From the NCBI GenBank assembly GCA_963662175.1, contig OY759220.1, forward strand, positions 47,092,136 to 47,156,135: a DNA stretch of 64,000 nt. Direction: 5' to 3'. The position numbers were made by a program, and so were the translations under genes. Positions 1-11,269 of this stretch are shown in pieces; the first letter of the stretch is position 1, and the number at the start of each line of letters is the position of its first letter. Below the pieces are notes generated by a model, which was not told the DNA's origin, ran no database searches, and saw only the letters and a program-made list of their open reading frames with translations. The DNA is from Aradus depressus. Its lineage: Eukaryota > Arthropoda > Insecta > Hemiptera > Aradidae.

Positions 1-924
1 GTGTCCTCAGTTTTGGAATAGAATTTATAGAAGTGGAAATGTTTGATATCTTGGATATAAGGAATGTTTAGCTCTTTGTGGAGGACTTCGTTGACAACAT
101 AGAAGGGAGAATACTATTTGAACTGGAACTGGAAGTCTTGTGTTTTTCATGGACAGTTTCGTCTGAAGGTAACTTTTTTTTTTTTCTTTTTTCGTCTGAA
201 GGTAACTGGAACACTTACGCCTCCATTCATTTTGATTCTCTGATATACATATTTAATATATTAGACGGTTGAAACTGAGATCCCCTATGGACCCCCAATA
301 TTGCCCATAGGCCCCTCCACGCTCCTGGTCGCTACAAAGGTCCCTGAAATCAGTAGCCCCCCCGTACAACAAAGAGAGGAATGCTCAATGGCTGCCTTAG
401 TATGCAATATAGCCCCTTCACATCCCAGCATTGCTCTCTTAACATCTTTAATTTCTTCTAACTTTAAGCCACCGGGAGAAGGATAACCAACAGAATAACT
501 CAGTGGGCAAATATAAGGGAATATTAATATATCTAATTAAAAAAATTTATATATGCCTATTTTGAGCCATCTTCGAGTTAACCTATCAGTTTCATCATGA
601 ATACAAGTTCAATAGTTACCGCACGATGCCCGTACAAGAGACAAAAGGCACATCATATCTTTAAACTCGTCTTGTTGAATCCTTTGAAATAAATTGTTGT
701 TGTGAGAAAAAAAACATTGGACCTACCCTCAACTTTTGAGTGATAAATGGGTAATGTTTTAGAATATAGATTGCCAACATTCTTTCTATGTCCGAATATC
801 ATTGGTAAATCGATTTTTCTAAAACCGAAATGTTCTAGTAGGTATATAGTTGAGTAGGATTTTGAGTAAATAATGAAAATATTTATATTTTTAAATATTT
901 AAAAATGAATACATAGTGAGTAGA

Positions 925-1262
925 GAGAGTGGGGCGCGGCGTAGTGCGGTGCCTTCCAAAGGAACTAATGACATGTCTAGCGGGGGAGGTCTCGACGCCA
1001 TCAACCTCCCCTCTCCTCACTTATGATCTATGGACATGTTGTTTTAACCACCTCTAATTGCGCCCCCCTCCGCTCTGAGGTGTTCCCCCTCCCCCCCCCC
1101 CCCCTCCCGCATTAGTACCATAATTACCGACCCTTATTAGCGGCGCCTTCGTCCTTTGTCTGCCCCCCTGCTTTCCTGCCATCAGCCTCCTTGTGTCAGG
1201 TGGATGCTAAAACATCTCCTCCTTCCCATCCGTACGTCACGTCGGTTCTCTCTCCACCCATG
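925..1262. other. GC-richer noncoding block with poly-C tract
   Basis: This block stands out from AT-rich surroundings. It holds a C homopolymer (about 1091-1104, nearly continuous from 1085) and several TAATT-type motifs (near 1057 and 1130). No open frame of note crosses it. It may be a regulatory island or simply old unique sequence. Bases 1-924 are AT-rich with a short direct repeat (tcgtctgaaggtaac) either side of a T tract near 175-193, and I see no gene there. Confidence 0.25.
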
Positions 1263-1494
1263 TGGGCCTCAAAATAATAATATTGAATATTTTCTTTAAA
1301 CCATAACATGATAATTAGATACGTCATACCATTTTACCGTCATACCATCAAAAAAGCTCAAAACAGGACTTACGATTAAACTTATACGATATTGGTAGAG
1401 GATTGAAGTGATAGTTATTAATTTGGACTTGAAAAATAAAATAAAACTTGTTTATTTAATATATTTTCTAATTTCACTAACTATATATACATGG

Positions 1495-1524
1495 GAGTAC
1501 TTTCGGTATTTCTACCATCCTCAG
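1495..1524 (-). ncRNA. Hammerhead ribozyme core, left arm
   Basis: Read on the minus strand: CTGAGGA, one T, stem II GGTA with loop GAAA and TACC, then GAAA, self-complementary GTAC as a loopless stem III, and TC at the expected cleavage position. Flanking TGG and CCA can pair as stem I. The order matches a type I hammerhead with the minimal stem III known from Penelope-like terminal repeats. The one-base T before stem II departs from the textbook core. Cleavage activity is not shown. Confidence 0.65.
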
Positions 1525-2030
1525 CCAAAAGCATAAGAGATAAGACTAAGTTAATTTTCAGAATGTCAGCCTCTCGAGGAACCCATTACCCTCCCTACTG
1601 GTGTTCCCCATGACGTCAGACATTCCTAACTAAGCTAAATTGTCAAGCTGTGAGATATTTTATGACAAGGCGGTCCCCATATTTCAAATGTGTGACCCCT
1701 TCTAAGATCTAGGTATAAAGCATTAACAATGAACAGGCGAATAATATAACATTAACAAATCAAAAATAGTTGTAACTGGAACCAATTATTTTTGATTTGT
1801 TAATGTTATATTATTCGCCTGTTCATTGTTAATGCTTTATACCTAGATCTTAGAAGGGGTCACACATTTGAAATATGGGGACCGCCTTGTCATAAAATAT
1901 CTCACAGCTTGACAATTTAGCTTAGTTAGGAATGTCTGACGTCATGGGGAACACCAGTAGGGAGGGTAATGGGTTCCTCGAGAGGCTGACATTCTGAAAA
2001 TTAACTTAGTCTTATCTCTTATGCTTTTGG

Positions 2031-2060
2031 CTGAGGATGGTAGAAATACCGAAAGTACTC
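2031..2060 (+). ncRNA. Hammerhead ribozyme core, right arm
   Basis: Exact mirror of the copy at 1495-1524. CTGAGGA is at 2031-2037, the stem II hairpin at 2039-2050 (GGTA-GAAA-TACC), GAAA at 2051-2054, GTAC at 2055-2058 and TC at 2059-2060. Stem I can form between TGG at 2028-2030 and CCA at 2061-2063. Both copies keep every box, so the pair is either young or was homogenised by conversion within the palindrome. Confidence 0.65.
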
Positions 2061-2130
2061 CCATGTATATATAGTTAGTGAAATTAGACAACATATTAAA
2101 TAAACAAGTTTTATTTTATTTTTCAAGTCC

Positions 2131-3714
2131 ATTTGAATTATTTCACAATATCTCTGCAATAATGTCAGTTTTCATAGTTATTAATGACTGATTTAGAAGC
2201 TCCAAGATCTAGAAAAGATCTGAGACTATTTTGATGAATGGACATTGACGGAATGCCGTCAAAGAACTTTCAGCCGTCGAAATGGATCCCTCCTGGGCTC
2301 GGGGTTCGTGAGATTTCTGGTGTAATAACGCAAAATTATGAAGGTTTTAAAAATTCGCACCACTACTTCCTCCCGACCTTCCTGGTCAGTCAACTTGATA
2401 TTCCTCTCTACAAAAACTATTTTTGTGGGAAGTTTAAAAGAAATCTGAATAAGTGTTGTGTTCTCTTCTGAACGAAGACATATATTAGCGAAACTTTACG
2501 TTCTGAGAAGCAGGGTTGATGAGAGTACGACGGTATTTCCAAATATTCCGGTGAGCGTACAAACTGATTCCTATAGCTTTGTGAAAATCAGGAAAAAACT
2601 GAAAACATTTGTTCATGAGCAAAATGTGTGCAGACATGATCCAGATCGGGTAATTGTGGAGGTGGCGCCTTCAGAACGCTAGCGACGTACAATTAAAACC
2701 GGGCCCCTCGGTCCTAGGTGCCTCGGGGCCGGCCTAATTACGCCGTGGGAACCCCCCCCCCCCCCCCCCCCCCCACGACCTCTACAATTTTTATACTTAC
2801 GCCCCAATTTAACTTTTTCCTTCTCCTCCAGCCGACCTCAATTCATCAAAATTAGCCGTTTCTCCATTTTGATTTACTCCTACAACCGTCCGTCCGTCTG
2901 TCTGTCTGTAATTGCTAATTCTTCAGGTAACGGGTTCCATGTTGAGGGTTAATCCAACCCCTAACTCACACCTCAATTAAAGGTTTTTTTTGTTTTGTTT
3001 TTCTTTAAAATAAATAATTAGAGCATTTATAGGACTGTCGGAAACAACTTTTTTTTTTTAGTCTAATTTTGAAGTGGAATTTATTTTTTAAGTTCCGAAC
3101 CATGCTTGGTAAAAACGGGTCCCTTAAGAAAAGCTCATGGCGTCCGTCCGTTTATCTTAGAAAGGTAGGCATGACATAAAGGTAGGTCGCATGCGCCCGC
3201 AAGCAAAAATGCCTTGGTTGAAAGTTTTAATAATATTTTACATAGTTCTAATATTTCTCGCAAAATTTGCACAAGCATTGGAAAAATTATGTTTTTGCTG
3301 ATAGACTCCCTGTGATTGGTGAGCCACTAAAGTTACAAACATCCTATCAGCTGTATGAGAGGTAATAAAAATACCCAACCACTGTTGTTCCGGCGGTCCG
3401 AGAATCGTTAAGAAAGGCGCTTCTTGAAAGGTTATGTCTTCTATTTTTGAACTCAAAATTTAATTTCGGCGAATGGAAAACATTTGAACATTACATACAT
3501 TTTTAAATTCCCAGCCAGAAAATGTGATAAAATATAGGTAAAAATATTGGAAAATGAGGGGGGGGACGGTGGAAATATGCAGTGATATTTATAACAAACC
3601 TAACTCTCAATTACTTAATTTAACAACACACTACACACTACTTAACACGCATTTAATTTTCTGACCTAGATACTACATCTCAAATGTAGACTACCTTTTT
3701 TTTGTTTGTGACTC
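2131..3714. other. No gene seen; poly-C tract at 2752-2774
   Basis: AT-rich sequence with short open frames that match nothing I recognise. A 23-base C run lies at 2752-2774 inside a GC-richer patch (2690-2960) that also contains short TAATTA motifs and a small gtccgtccgt/ctgtctgt microsatellite near 2890. Sequence just right of the palindrome (2140-2190) resembles copies near 3820 and 48570 (motif caatatctctgcaa), so it is probably repeat-derived. Confidence 0.3.
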
Positions 3715-3800
3715 ATACCCGGGCTTTAACTACGAGGTCAAATCGCCTGCTACCAGAGAGTTTTTCGCCGCTCTAGTGAACATGAGCCATACACTACTTT
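3712..3800 (-). repeat. SINE fragment (3' body)
   Basis: Reverse-strand match to the tail of the SINE seen complete at 35358-35690. It has the diagnostic cccgggctttaactacgag block, then a degenerate version of the cgcctactaccagagcgctc block. No tRNA-like head is present. Confidence 0.55.
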
Positions 3801-3844
3801 AGGTGATACTTAACATTTTTGCAGAGATATTGTGAAACACTTGA

Positions 3845-3950
3845 TAAAAATAAAGAAAACGTATGTTTTTAAAAAATATTGTCTATTTCACAAATAATTA
3901 TTTGTGAAATAGACAATATTTTTTAAAAACATACGTTTTCTTTATTTTTA
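3845..3950. repeat. Perfect 106-bp palindrome, Penelope-tail type
   Basis: 53-base arms meet with no spacer at 3897/3898. The arm sequence (tttgtgaaatagacaatat followed by T-rich sequence) resembles the end of the 57.8-59.9 kb Penelope element (tttgtggaatagacaatat). It therefore looks like two element ends joined head to head. Nothing is encoded. Confidence 0.6.
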
Positions 3951-4014
3951 CTACTTTAGGTGTTCTAAATTTTGCCTACAACTCACATTTTATAAAGGAT
4001 TAATTTGGATTTGG

Positions 4015-4125
4015 GTCTTTAGCAATTAGGTACCTGACGTCGTACAGGCTCGGGGTTATCGATGTCTCCTACTACCAGAACGTTCTTTCGGCGCTACTAA
4101 ACATATTACACAATTATAAAACTAG
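4015..4125 (-). repeat. SINE fragment
   Basis: Degenerate reverse-strand match to the SINE middle and 3' body: aggtacctgacgtcgtacaggctcggg, shown as positions 4027-4054, then the ctactaccagaacg block. The central spacer is missing, so it is an internally deleted copy. A run of 25 T follows at 4198-4223. Confidence 0.45.
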
Positions 4126-4328
4126 TCAATACTTTATCAATAATTACGCTTACTGGGCTCAAGATCGTGGATTCAAAGCACGGTAGAAACTCATGGTTTT
4201 TTTTTTTTTTTTTTTTTTTTTTTGGTAGGTAATAATTAAACTTGAAAACTGTCCTTACAGATGTTGAGCGATGGTTCTGAGCCCCGATAACTAAACCTTA
4301 ATCAGCAAAAGTAAGTTCAGGTTCATGT

Positions 4329-5566
4329 CTCCCACAGCGACGAAAGAGAAGGTATTGGGGTCTCCACCTAGGTCTTCAGGAAGGTGGGTGGTAGCATCCT
4401 GTAGAGAGCTCAAGAGCGCTCTGGTGGTAGGCTATATGACCTCGCAGTTAACACGCTGTTCACTACAATACTCCCACAGCGACGAAAGAGAAGGTATTGG
4501 GGTCTCCACCTAGGTCTTCAGGAAGGTGGGTGGTAGCATCCTGTAGAGAGCTCAAGAGCGCTCTGGTGGTAGGCTATATGACCTCGCAGTTAACACGCTG
4601 TTCACTACAATACTCCCTCAGTAGGACAGGAAGAGAAGGTATTGGGGTCTCCTCCTAGGTCTTCAGGAAGGTGGGTGGTAGCATCCTGTAGAGAGCTCAA
4701 GAGCGCTCTGGTGGTAGGCTATATGACCTCGCAGTTAACACGCTGTTCACTACAATACTCCCTCAGTAGGACAGGAAGAGAAGGTATTGGGGTCTCCTCC
4801 TAGGTCTTCAGGAAGGTGGGTGGTAGCATCCTGTAGAGCGCTTTGGTGGTAGGCTATATGACCTCGCAGTTAACACGCTGTTCACTACAATACTCCCACA
4901 GCGACGAAAGAGAAGGTATTGGGGTCTCCTCCTAGGTCTTCAGGAAGGTGGGTGGTAGCATCCTGTAGAGAGCTCAAGAGCGCTCTGGTGGTAGGCTATA
5001 TGACCTCGCAGTTAACACGCTGTTCACTACAATACTCCCACAGCGACGAAAGAGAAGGTATTGGGGTCTCCACCTAGGTCTTCAGGAAGGTGGGTGGTAG
5101 CATCCTGTAGAGAGCTCAAGAGCGCTCTGGTGGTAGGCGATATGACCTCGCAGTTAACACACTGTTCACTACAATACTCCCTCAGTAGGACAGGAAGAGA
5201 AGGTATTGGGGTCTCCACCTAAGTCTTCAGGAAGGTGGGTGGTAGAATCCTGTAGAGAGCTCAAGAGCGCTCTGGTGGTAGGCTATATGACCTCGCAGTT
5301 AACGCGCTGTTCACTACAATACTCCCTCAGTATGACAGGAAGAGAAGGTATTGGGGTCTCCACCTAGGTCATCAGGAAGGCGGGTGGTAGCATCCTGTAG
5401 AGAGCTCAAGAGCGCTCTGGTGGTAGGCTATATGACCTCGCAGTTAACACGCTGTTCACTACAATACTCCCTCAGTATGACAGGAAGAGAAGGTATTGGG
5501 GTCTCCACCTAGGTCATCAGGTAGGCGCGTGGTAGCATCCTGTGGAGAGCTCAGGCCAGATCTGGA
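4329..5566. repeat. 142-bp satellite array, 8 full units plus a partial, SINE-derived monomer
   Basis: Unit starts are at 4329, 4471, 4613, 4758, 4893, 5035, 5177, 5322 and 5467. Units are 135-145 bases and very similar. Two subtypes alternate irregularly, one with cagcgacgaaagag and the other with cagtaggacaggaag. The stretch gagcgctctggtggtaggc...atatgacctcgcagttaa matches the 3' body of the SINE at 35610-35660. The array thus seems to come from amplification of a SINE segment plus about 60 bases of other sequence. Short open frames inside are by-products of the repeat. Confidence 0.9.
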
Positions 5567-6108
5567 ACAACACATGATCCAGGATGTTAGACCAAATCAA
5601 ACCTCTGTTTAGGTCGTATTGACAATCATTTCTAAACCAATAGATGTTAAACTAGACGTTGGGCCTTGCCAGGGGTGCAGACACTCCATGTAACATTGTT
5701 TTGTACGTATTTTTCGTAGACAAAATTCTATAATACCTGAGTACTTCAGATAGAAACTTTACAAATAGCCCTTGGGTGATTATTATTCTATTGTCGACTA
5801 TTGTCGGACAACATATTTCAAACAGTTTCAAGAGACGCCACTGAAAGTTTGCTTCGTGGCATATCGGACTCATTAGGCGCTTATAATACCTGTGCAACTA
5901 GTTACGGAAATTTATAGAACTTCTTGTTCGCCATGAAAAAATGAAGCGTTTTGTAACAGGTTGAGGATCAAATTGAGAAGACCGATGAATCAGGTTACTT
6001 ATGGGAGCGTTGTTTGCCTCCGCCATTGTGAGGTCGGGGGCAAAATTAAAAACGTGCTCCCAGTTAGAGCCAGTAAGATTTGAGGGGAGCCCTATCTTTA
6101 GAATTGGT
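5567..6108. other. No recognisable feature
   Basis: Mixed-composition sequence. An 81-codon open frame on the minus strand (5652-5897) has no recognisable domain, no convincing start context and no repeat relationship that I can see. I treat it as chance. Confidence 0.3.
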
Positions 6109-6236
6109 CGATATGTGGGACATCGCCTCGTCCTCCATTTGCCCGACCCATTAATGCCGATATATGGGACATTGCCTCGTCCTCCATATTGGCCGACCCA
6201 TTAATGCCGGTATGTGCGACATCGCCTCGGCCAGGA
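6109..6236. repeat. About 50-bp tandem repeat, 2.5 copies
   Basis: Units begin near 6110, 6160 and 6210 and share gggacatcgcctcgtcctcc and cgacccattaatgcc. Copies differ by point changes and small indels. An open frame at 6001-6204 runs through it but is low-information. Confidence 0.75.
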
Positions 6237-7004
6237 GAGTAACTGGTGTGATAGAGTACCCAACCCAGACTCTATAGTGGTGAGGGGCTGGCTTCAGTCA
6301 AACGAATCTTCCAAAGATTTTCTTGTATTATAGTGCTTAAGATCACAAAAAAAAAAAACTTTTCCTAGGAAGTATAGTAATTTTAATGTCTTCACCTAAC
6401 GGATAATTTTAATCGCTCTTAAGAAAATTGAAGGAGAGGTCATAGAGAGAAAAGACAGAGAGAGAACTGATTAACGCTGATTACCTAATGGGAGCGGCGC
6501 CTTTCTAAGGCCTGTTATTTGGGGGGGGCAAGGAATAATGACAGGGGGGAGGGGGGCAATAATCAGAGGAACAATAAAAACTGTGTCTCATTACCCCAAG
6601 GAACAAACTATTAGCTCGGCGCCCAGACCCAGGCTGGGGGTGGTTCTAGCTCAACTCCCTCAAGAGCCACTCTTTGCCACCCAATTGTTTTCAATTTTCA
6701 AAGCAAATATGAAAACCCACTTTCCTCCCCCTCATACATTACTTCTAAAGCTTCACTAATTGTTTCCTTAAAAAAAAGTATTTCAGATTTATTTAAACAT
6801 TTATGTATACATCTGAGACGAATATCGCCTGAGCGCTAGTTTACCTTCTTACCAAACGGCTGTGTACTTTCAGCTCTCACTATTTGTTCATGTAGTGATA
6901 ATATATATAACTTTTATTATATATGTATTTAGCTTTTACGCATAACTTTATACTACTTTTATGTACAACATTACTTTATTATATTTATGTATAACTTTTA
7001 CGAT
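6237..7004. other. Unique-looking sequence, no gene
   Basis: It contains a GC-richer stretch (6480-6680) with runs of G and TAAT motifs, flanked by AT-rich DNA. No coding signature beyond short random frames. Confidence 0.25.
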
Positions 7005-7225
7005 TATTTTCCTGTTTTAGGAGTGGATCCGCCTCTTCTTCCAGGTACGGAGCATCCTCCTGGATATGCACAGCACTGTTCTGAGCCTGCCGAGGGCATC
7101 CTTGATCCTTCTTTGGCCAGTGGATCAGCCTCTTCATCCAGGTACGGAGCATCCTCCTGGATACGCACAGCACTGTTCTGAGCCTGTCGAGGGCGTGCTT
7201 CGTCCTTTGACCAGTAAATCCGCCT
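7005..7225 (-). pseudogene. Duplicated LINE RNase H fragment
   Basis: Two tandem copies of a unit of about 97 bases start at 7032 and 7129. Read on the minus strand they give EEADPLAKEGS and EEADPLLKQE. These correspond to the NEEADRLAKEGS end of the RNase H domain in the LINE at 62336-63347. The nucleotide matches (ttggccagt, cgcctcttc) are also visible. No catalytic residues remain. It is a scrap of a related LINE that was then duplicated in place. Confidence 0.55.
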
Positions 7226-7384
7226 CTCCATTTCTCAAAATCCCTGAATGACTTCGTTCCTCCCATCTATTGTTAATAAGTAATTTTTAATTAAAATGCC
7301 TCATAGGTCTATCCAAATATTTTTTTTTTAAAGGTTTTGGCGAAAAATTTGAGAGTAGTCTATGCATAATTTAAAAAATCATTT

Positions 7385-7645
7385 TTTGCTAGAATGACGC
7401 TCACAAACTGGCTGGGCCTCACCTGATTTACTCCGGCGGCAGCCTTCTCTAATTGCCGCCAAGCCCTCAGCTCCAATTTATTGCTGTTTACTCGCTGCGA
7501 TAATTGCTTTCCTAGTACTTAACGACCGCCTGTGACGTAATCCTCCGTTAATTGTTCTCCGTTGCCGATTTATAGCGCCTCAATTTGTTTCCAGTCTTCC
7601 AATTATTGCATCTCCAGCATACAGGTGGTCTCACCCTAACCGCAA
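7385..7645. promoter_or_regulatory. Candidate regulatory island with homeodomain-type sites
   Basis: A compact block of balanced base composition with repeated TAATTG/CAATTA-type words (near 7450, 7503, 7548, 7580 and 7602) between degraded repeats. No frame is coding-like. The density of homeodomain-type cores is what an insect developmental enhancer would show, but motif density alone is weak evidence. Repeat X begins just downstream. Confidence 0.25.
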
Positions 7646-7659
7646 GCCACCGCTGCCAA

Positions 7660-8335
7660 TCAGCATGTTTACGTTTTTTCGCTCTTATTTTCGTTATATG
7701 TGGATTCCAGAGTTCGTAAATAAAACACACACTGATTTTCAACCAAATCGGCTGAAGGAAATGCAAGTAAAGCAACGAAATCTATGTTGCAGTGGAATAA
7801 ATATTTCAATACGAATGTATTCACTGGTTTTTTTGCTATCAACTAAACCTGTCTTTAAGGTTCCTCCTATAATCAGGATTCCAAAAATTTAAAATGTCTG
7901 TGCGCTTGTGAATACGATAACTCCCGATAGAATACATATTTCAATACGAAACATTATATGTGTATCTAGAAACTCATAAGGAATATATCTGTCGAATCTC
8001 AGCAAAATCGACTAAGAGAGAGAAGGGATAGATTAGGAGGTGCCTTAATACAAAAACCCTAATAAGTGGTGATGTAATGAATGTATCGTCATGAAATTTT
8101 ATATGTGCATCCAGAAGCCAATAAGGAAAACACCTGTAAATTTTCAGCCGAATATACCGAAGGGAAAGGACGGATCAAAGAAGGGGGGGGGGGGGGGCTC
8201 CGGGATTAAGACACCTATTGATTACCAACCAAATCGGTGTTCCAGAAGTAGAGCGAAAACATAGTTTATTAATTCACGCTGGGGAAGTACCAATGAATCA
8301 CCGTATCATGGTATATAACCAATGAATCACCGACC
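7660..8335 (-). repeat. Repeat X copy (reverse)
   Basis: Reverse copy of an unclassified interspersed repeat found about 15 times in the window. Its signature words on the minus strand are gatttggctgaaaat, tcgtgtcgatacattcat and cggtgaatcac. The head is at the right (8260-8335, ggtgattcattgg). A G run at 8183-8197 is the complement of the poly-C that sits inside the family. Confidence 0.6.
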
Positions 8336-8373
8336 ACTTTGTTTTATCCTGACATTGTGCCGCCCTGGGCTGT

Positions 8374-8704
8374 AGCCCGTAAAGCTGCCCCCGGAGGTTG
8401 GAAGGATGGAAGAGACTCAGCTAAAGCTGCCCCTGGAGGTTGGAAGGATGGAAGAGACTCAGCTAAAGCTGCCCCCGGAGGATGGAAGGACGGGAGAGAC
8501 TCAGCTAAAGCTGCCTCCGGAGGTTGGAAGGATGGAAGAGACTCAGCTAAAGCTGTCCCCGGAGGTTGGAAGGATGGAAGAGACTCAGCTAAAATTGGCC
8601 CTGGATGTTGGAAGGATGGAAGAGACTCAGCTAAAGCTGCCCCCGGAGGTTGGAAGGACGGAAGAGACTCAGCTAAAGCTGCCCCCGGAGGTTGGAAGGA
8701 CAGC
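8374..8704. repeat. 42-bp minisatellite, about 8 copies
   Basis: The unit is aagctgcccccggaggttgg plus 22 more bases ending in actcagcta. The period is a multiple of three, so two frames stay open through the array (a 14-residue repeat of the type KAAPGGWKDGRDSA, and METQLKLPPEVGR). No splice or start context supports a protein, and the array ends abruptly at 8704. Confidence 0.9.
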
Positions 8705-9594
8705 TAAAGATTGCGGCGCACCTCTGAGCCACCAAGGTCTCTCTCCCTCCATCATTAATTATGTTTAATTATCAATGATTGGCCATAAACGCCGAGGCCT
8801 TATAAATGAATTATTATGTTAATTATATTCACAACGATTTGAAAAAAAAAAGATCATTAAAATAATAGAGACACTGACTTTAGATAATTAGAAATCAGCT
8901 TACGTAACTAGATCAAATTAGGATATTAATTTTTCTTTTATTAACCGATAATTATTTGGAAAGTCAAATTAGTCGGCAAACATTTAATTATCCAAAAGGA
9001 AAAATGAATAGAACATAATAGTTACAAAAATCATATTAAGAAAATTATCTGAGCAACACGATTTTATTACCTCGTTAGATAACATCTTTTAAAGAATCGA
9101 GCAACATTTATCGACAGCGACGTCTCCTCGAGGTAGTTACTTGCTGCTAATTTATTTCGATATATCGACAGACAGAAGTTATCATTGAAGCGAAGAACAT
9201 CAAAATAAAAAAGAATCTTGTATGAACAATATGTTCTTTCAGTGTGGATATAACTCGTATCGGACGATTTCAACTTAGATATATGTTGATCCGGTGTCAG
9301 ATGTTATTATAATGTTTCAGCACCTCGACACAATCGTCGCTAGAAACAGTTCGAGTTTTCGTCGAAACAATGTTGACGCAAGTGACTTACTGCGTGTAGA
9401 AAGTATTGATATTGTGTAATAGCATCGATTATCTCAGTTTTTGTGAGTATTAAATCGTTATCACTAAAATTTCAAGAAGAGAGCAGTTTCTTCGCTAATA
9501 TGACACTGAATTTATACATTGAATAACATTTGTATTCTTTAATGAACAAATAAACATTTCTGGTGTTAATATCTCAGGGACTGGGGGGCGTCCA
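8705..9594. other. AT-rich, no feature
   Basis: Strongly AT-rich with many TTAATTA words. A 68-codon minus-strand frame (9067-9273) shows no recognisable domain. Confidence 0.3.
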
Positions 9595-9700
9595 GCTCAT
9601 CGTTATTATATAAGATGTCGGTGAATCACCAGCAATGTCCTTCCCCAGCACAAATTAATCAATTAGGTATTCGCTCTCCCTTTAACGAACTTTTTGTCTA
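9595..9700 (+). repeat. Repeat X head
   Basis: Carries gtcggtgaatcaccagc, cttccccagcacaaattaat and the tcgctctccc block. This is the 5' part of repeat X without the poly-C body. Confidence 0.6.
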
Positions 9701-10411
9701 AAAAATCAATATTGACTTACACAGGGACTAACTGGACTTATTCTACTAAATGTTTTTTCGATACATTCAGGAGCGTTACATTCTTCATCATCGGTTTCTT
9801 CTCGGAAGAAATACCAGGCAAGCTCTAAATCCTGAGTTGAGTCATCACAGATTTACGTAGTTGAGGACTGGGAATAGCCAGTGAGTCTTCAAAAGCTCAG
9901 TGTCCCCCAGTAGTCGCCAATATTCCGCATGCGTTTCTAAGGGCATATCAGTATTCAGAAAGAAGGAATATCAGGGAGTATCAACGCGAAAAAAGGGATG
10001 AAATGATGAGGATTATGAAATGAACTCAATTTATTCATGAAAGAGTTTATATTTAGTTTAGGAAACAATAGCTTCAGATGGAACCTTTCAGATAGCAGAT
10101 AAGAGAACATCTGTGACACTCATATAAACGCAAAAATTGTAATTTCCACCCCCAGAAGTTTGAAAGTTGTAATGGGTATATCATGATCCTAGAACTGATT
10201 TTAAAAATGTTTATTATTAAAAATAGCCGAAGGGGATGAGGCATAAGTTAAAGAAAAAAAACACGATGTTAACATATAAAAAAAGTGTTGTGTTGCTCTG
10301 AGAAGAGGTGTAATTAGGTGTTCAATAAATATTCATAAAGGCTAAAAAGAGACAATGCTGGACGAGACTGGATCTAGATACGGCGGCAATTATACTTGAT
10401 AATGAGGAGGG
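9701..10411. other. No recognisable feature
   Basis: Unique-looking sequence of mixed composition. No coding frame or repeat relationship noticed. Confidence 0.3.
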
Positions 10412-11020
10412 GGTCCTCACCCCGGGGCCTAGATGGGTGATAGCAGCCACCAGCAGTCCGTCCGTCCGTCCGAGTCAGGATCCTGGTACTAGGAGACTGA
10501 GGTACGTAGGTCCAGTCTTCGTCTGTTTCTTAGAAATACTTCTCATATCTGTATGGTGTCACGATATGTCACGGGGTTGGGGTCCTCACCCCGGGGCCTA
10601 GATGGGTGATAGCAGCCACCAGCAGTCCGTCCGTCCGTCCGAGTCAGGATCCTGGTACTAGGAGACTGAGGTACGTAGGTCCAGTCTTCGTCTGTTTCTT
10701 AGAAATACTTCTCATATCTGTATGGTGTCACGATATGTCACGGGGTTGGGGTCCTCACCCCGGGGCCTAGATGGGTGATAGCAGCCACCAGCAGTCCGTC
10801 CGTCCGTCCGAGTCAGGGTCCTGGTACTAGGAGACTTAGGTACATAGGTCCAGTCTTCGTCTGTTTCTTAGAAATACTTCTCATATCTGTATGGTGTCAC
10901 GATATGTCACGGGGTTGGGGTCCTCACCCCGGGGCCTAGATGGGTGATAGCAGCCACCAGCAGTCCTGGTGTTTGTTTCAGGTCCGTCCGAGTCAGGGTC
11001 CTGGTACTAGGAGAATTTGT
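10412..11020. repeat. 169-bp satellite, 3.5 copies
   Basis: Units start at 10412, 10581, 10750 and 10919, exactly 169 bases apart, and are nearly identical. Each contains a (gtcc)n run and ctggtactaggaga. The last copy is cut short and has an insertion (gtgtttgtttcag, near 10968). The constant period and low divergence point to recent amplification. Confidence 0.9.
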
Positions 11021-11269
11021 AAATCATCGTTGTATGTACTCACATTCACCATAATATGATATTATGACTAGGAGAATTTGCACATTGACCAGTAAATGTG
11101 CACATTAGCCGTTCTACTCACATTTACCGTAACATAACAGTTTATTTTATCACTAAAATCTATCGCTATCCGCACGACTATCACCAGCGCATAGAATGAA
11201 ATATAAATCATTTTCGTTATCTCATCAAACTAGTTGGTGTCGACATCCACCAGTGAATCTCGACTCTAA

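Larger units (their letters stand above)
1425..2130. mobile_element. 706-bp palindrome with hammerhead cores, Penelope-like terminal pair
   Basis: Two arms of about 344 bases (1425-1768 and 1787-2130) are near-perfect reverse complements around an 18-base spacer. Each arm carries the same hammerhead-type core, so the cores point away from the centre on opposite strands. A relative of the end sequence lies at 45665-45700, next to a GIY-YIG fragment, which ties this family to Penelope-like elements. No protein is encoded here. A transcript through both arms would fold into a long duplex. The alternative is a foldback DNA transposon, but the hammerhead cores argue for a Penelope origin. Confidence 0.65.

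Noticed and set aside
4329..5566. Regular direct repeats resembling a CRISPR array
   Set aside because: The units are contiguous with no unique spacers, the context is eukaryotic, and the monomer derives from a SINE. The same reasoning rejects the 10.4, 19.3 and 54.8 kb arrays.
5652..5897. 81-codon minus-strand frame with a protein-like look
   Set aside because: No motif, no splice signals in phase, and length within chance for the region.
8339..8768. Two long overlapping frames encoding 14-residue repeats
   Set aside because: They are produced by a 42-bp minisatellite whose period is divisible by three. Two frames are open at once and there is no start, splice or conservation evidence.
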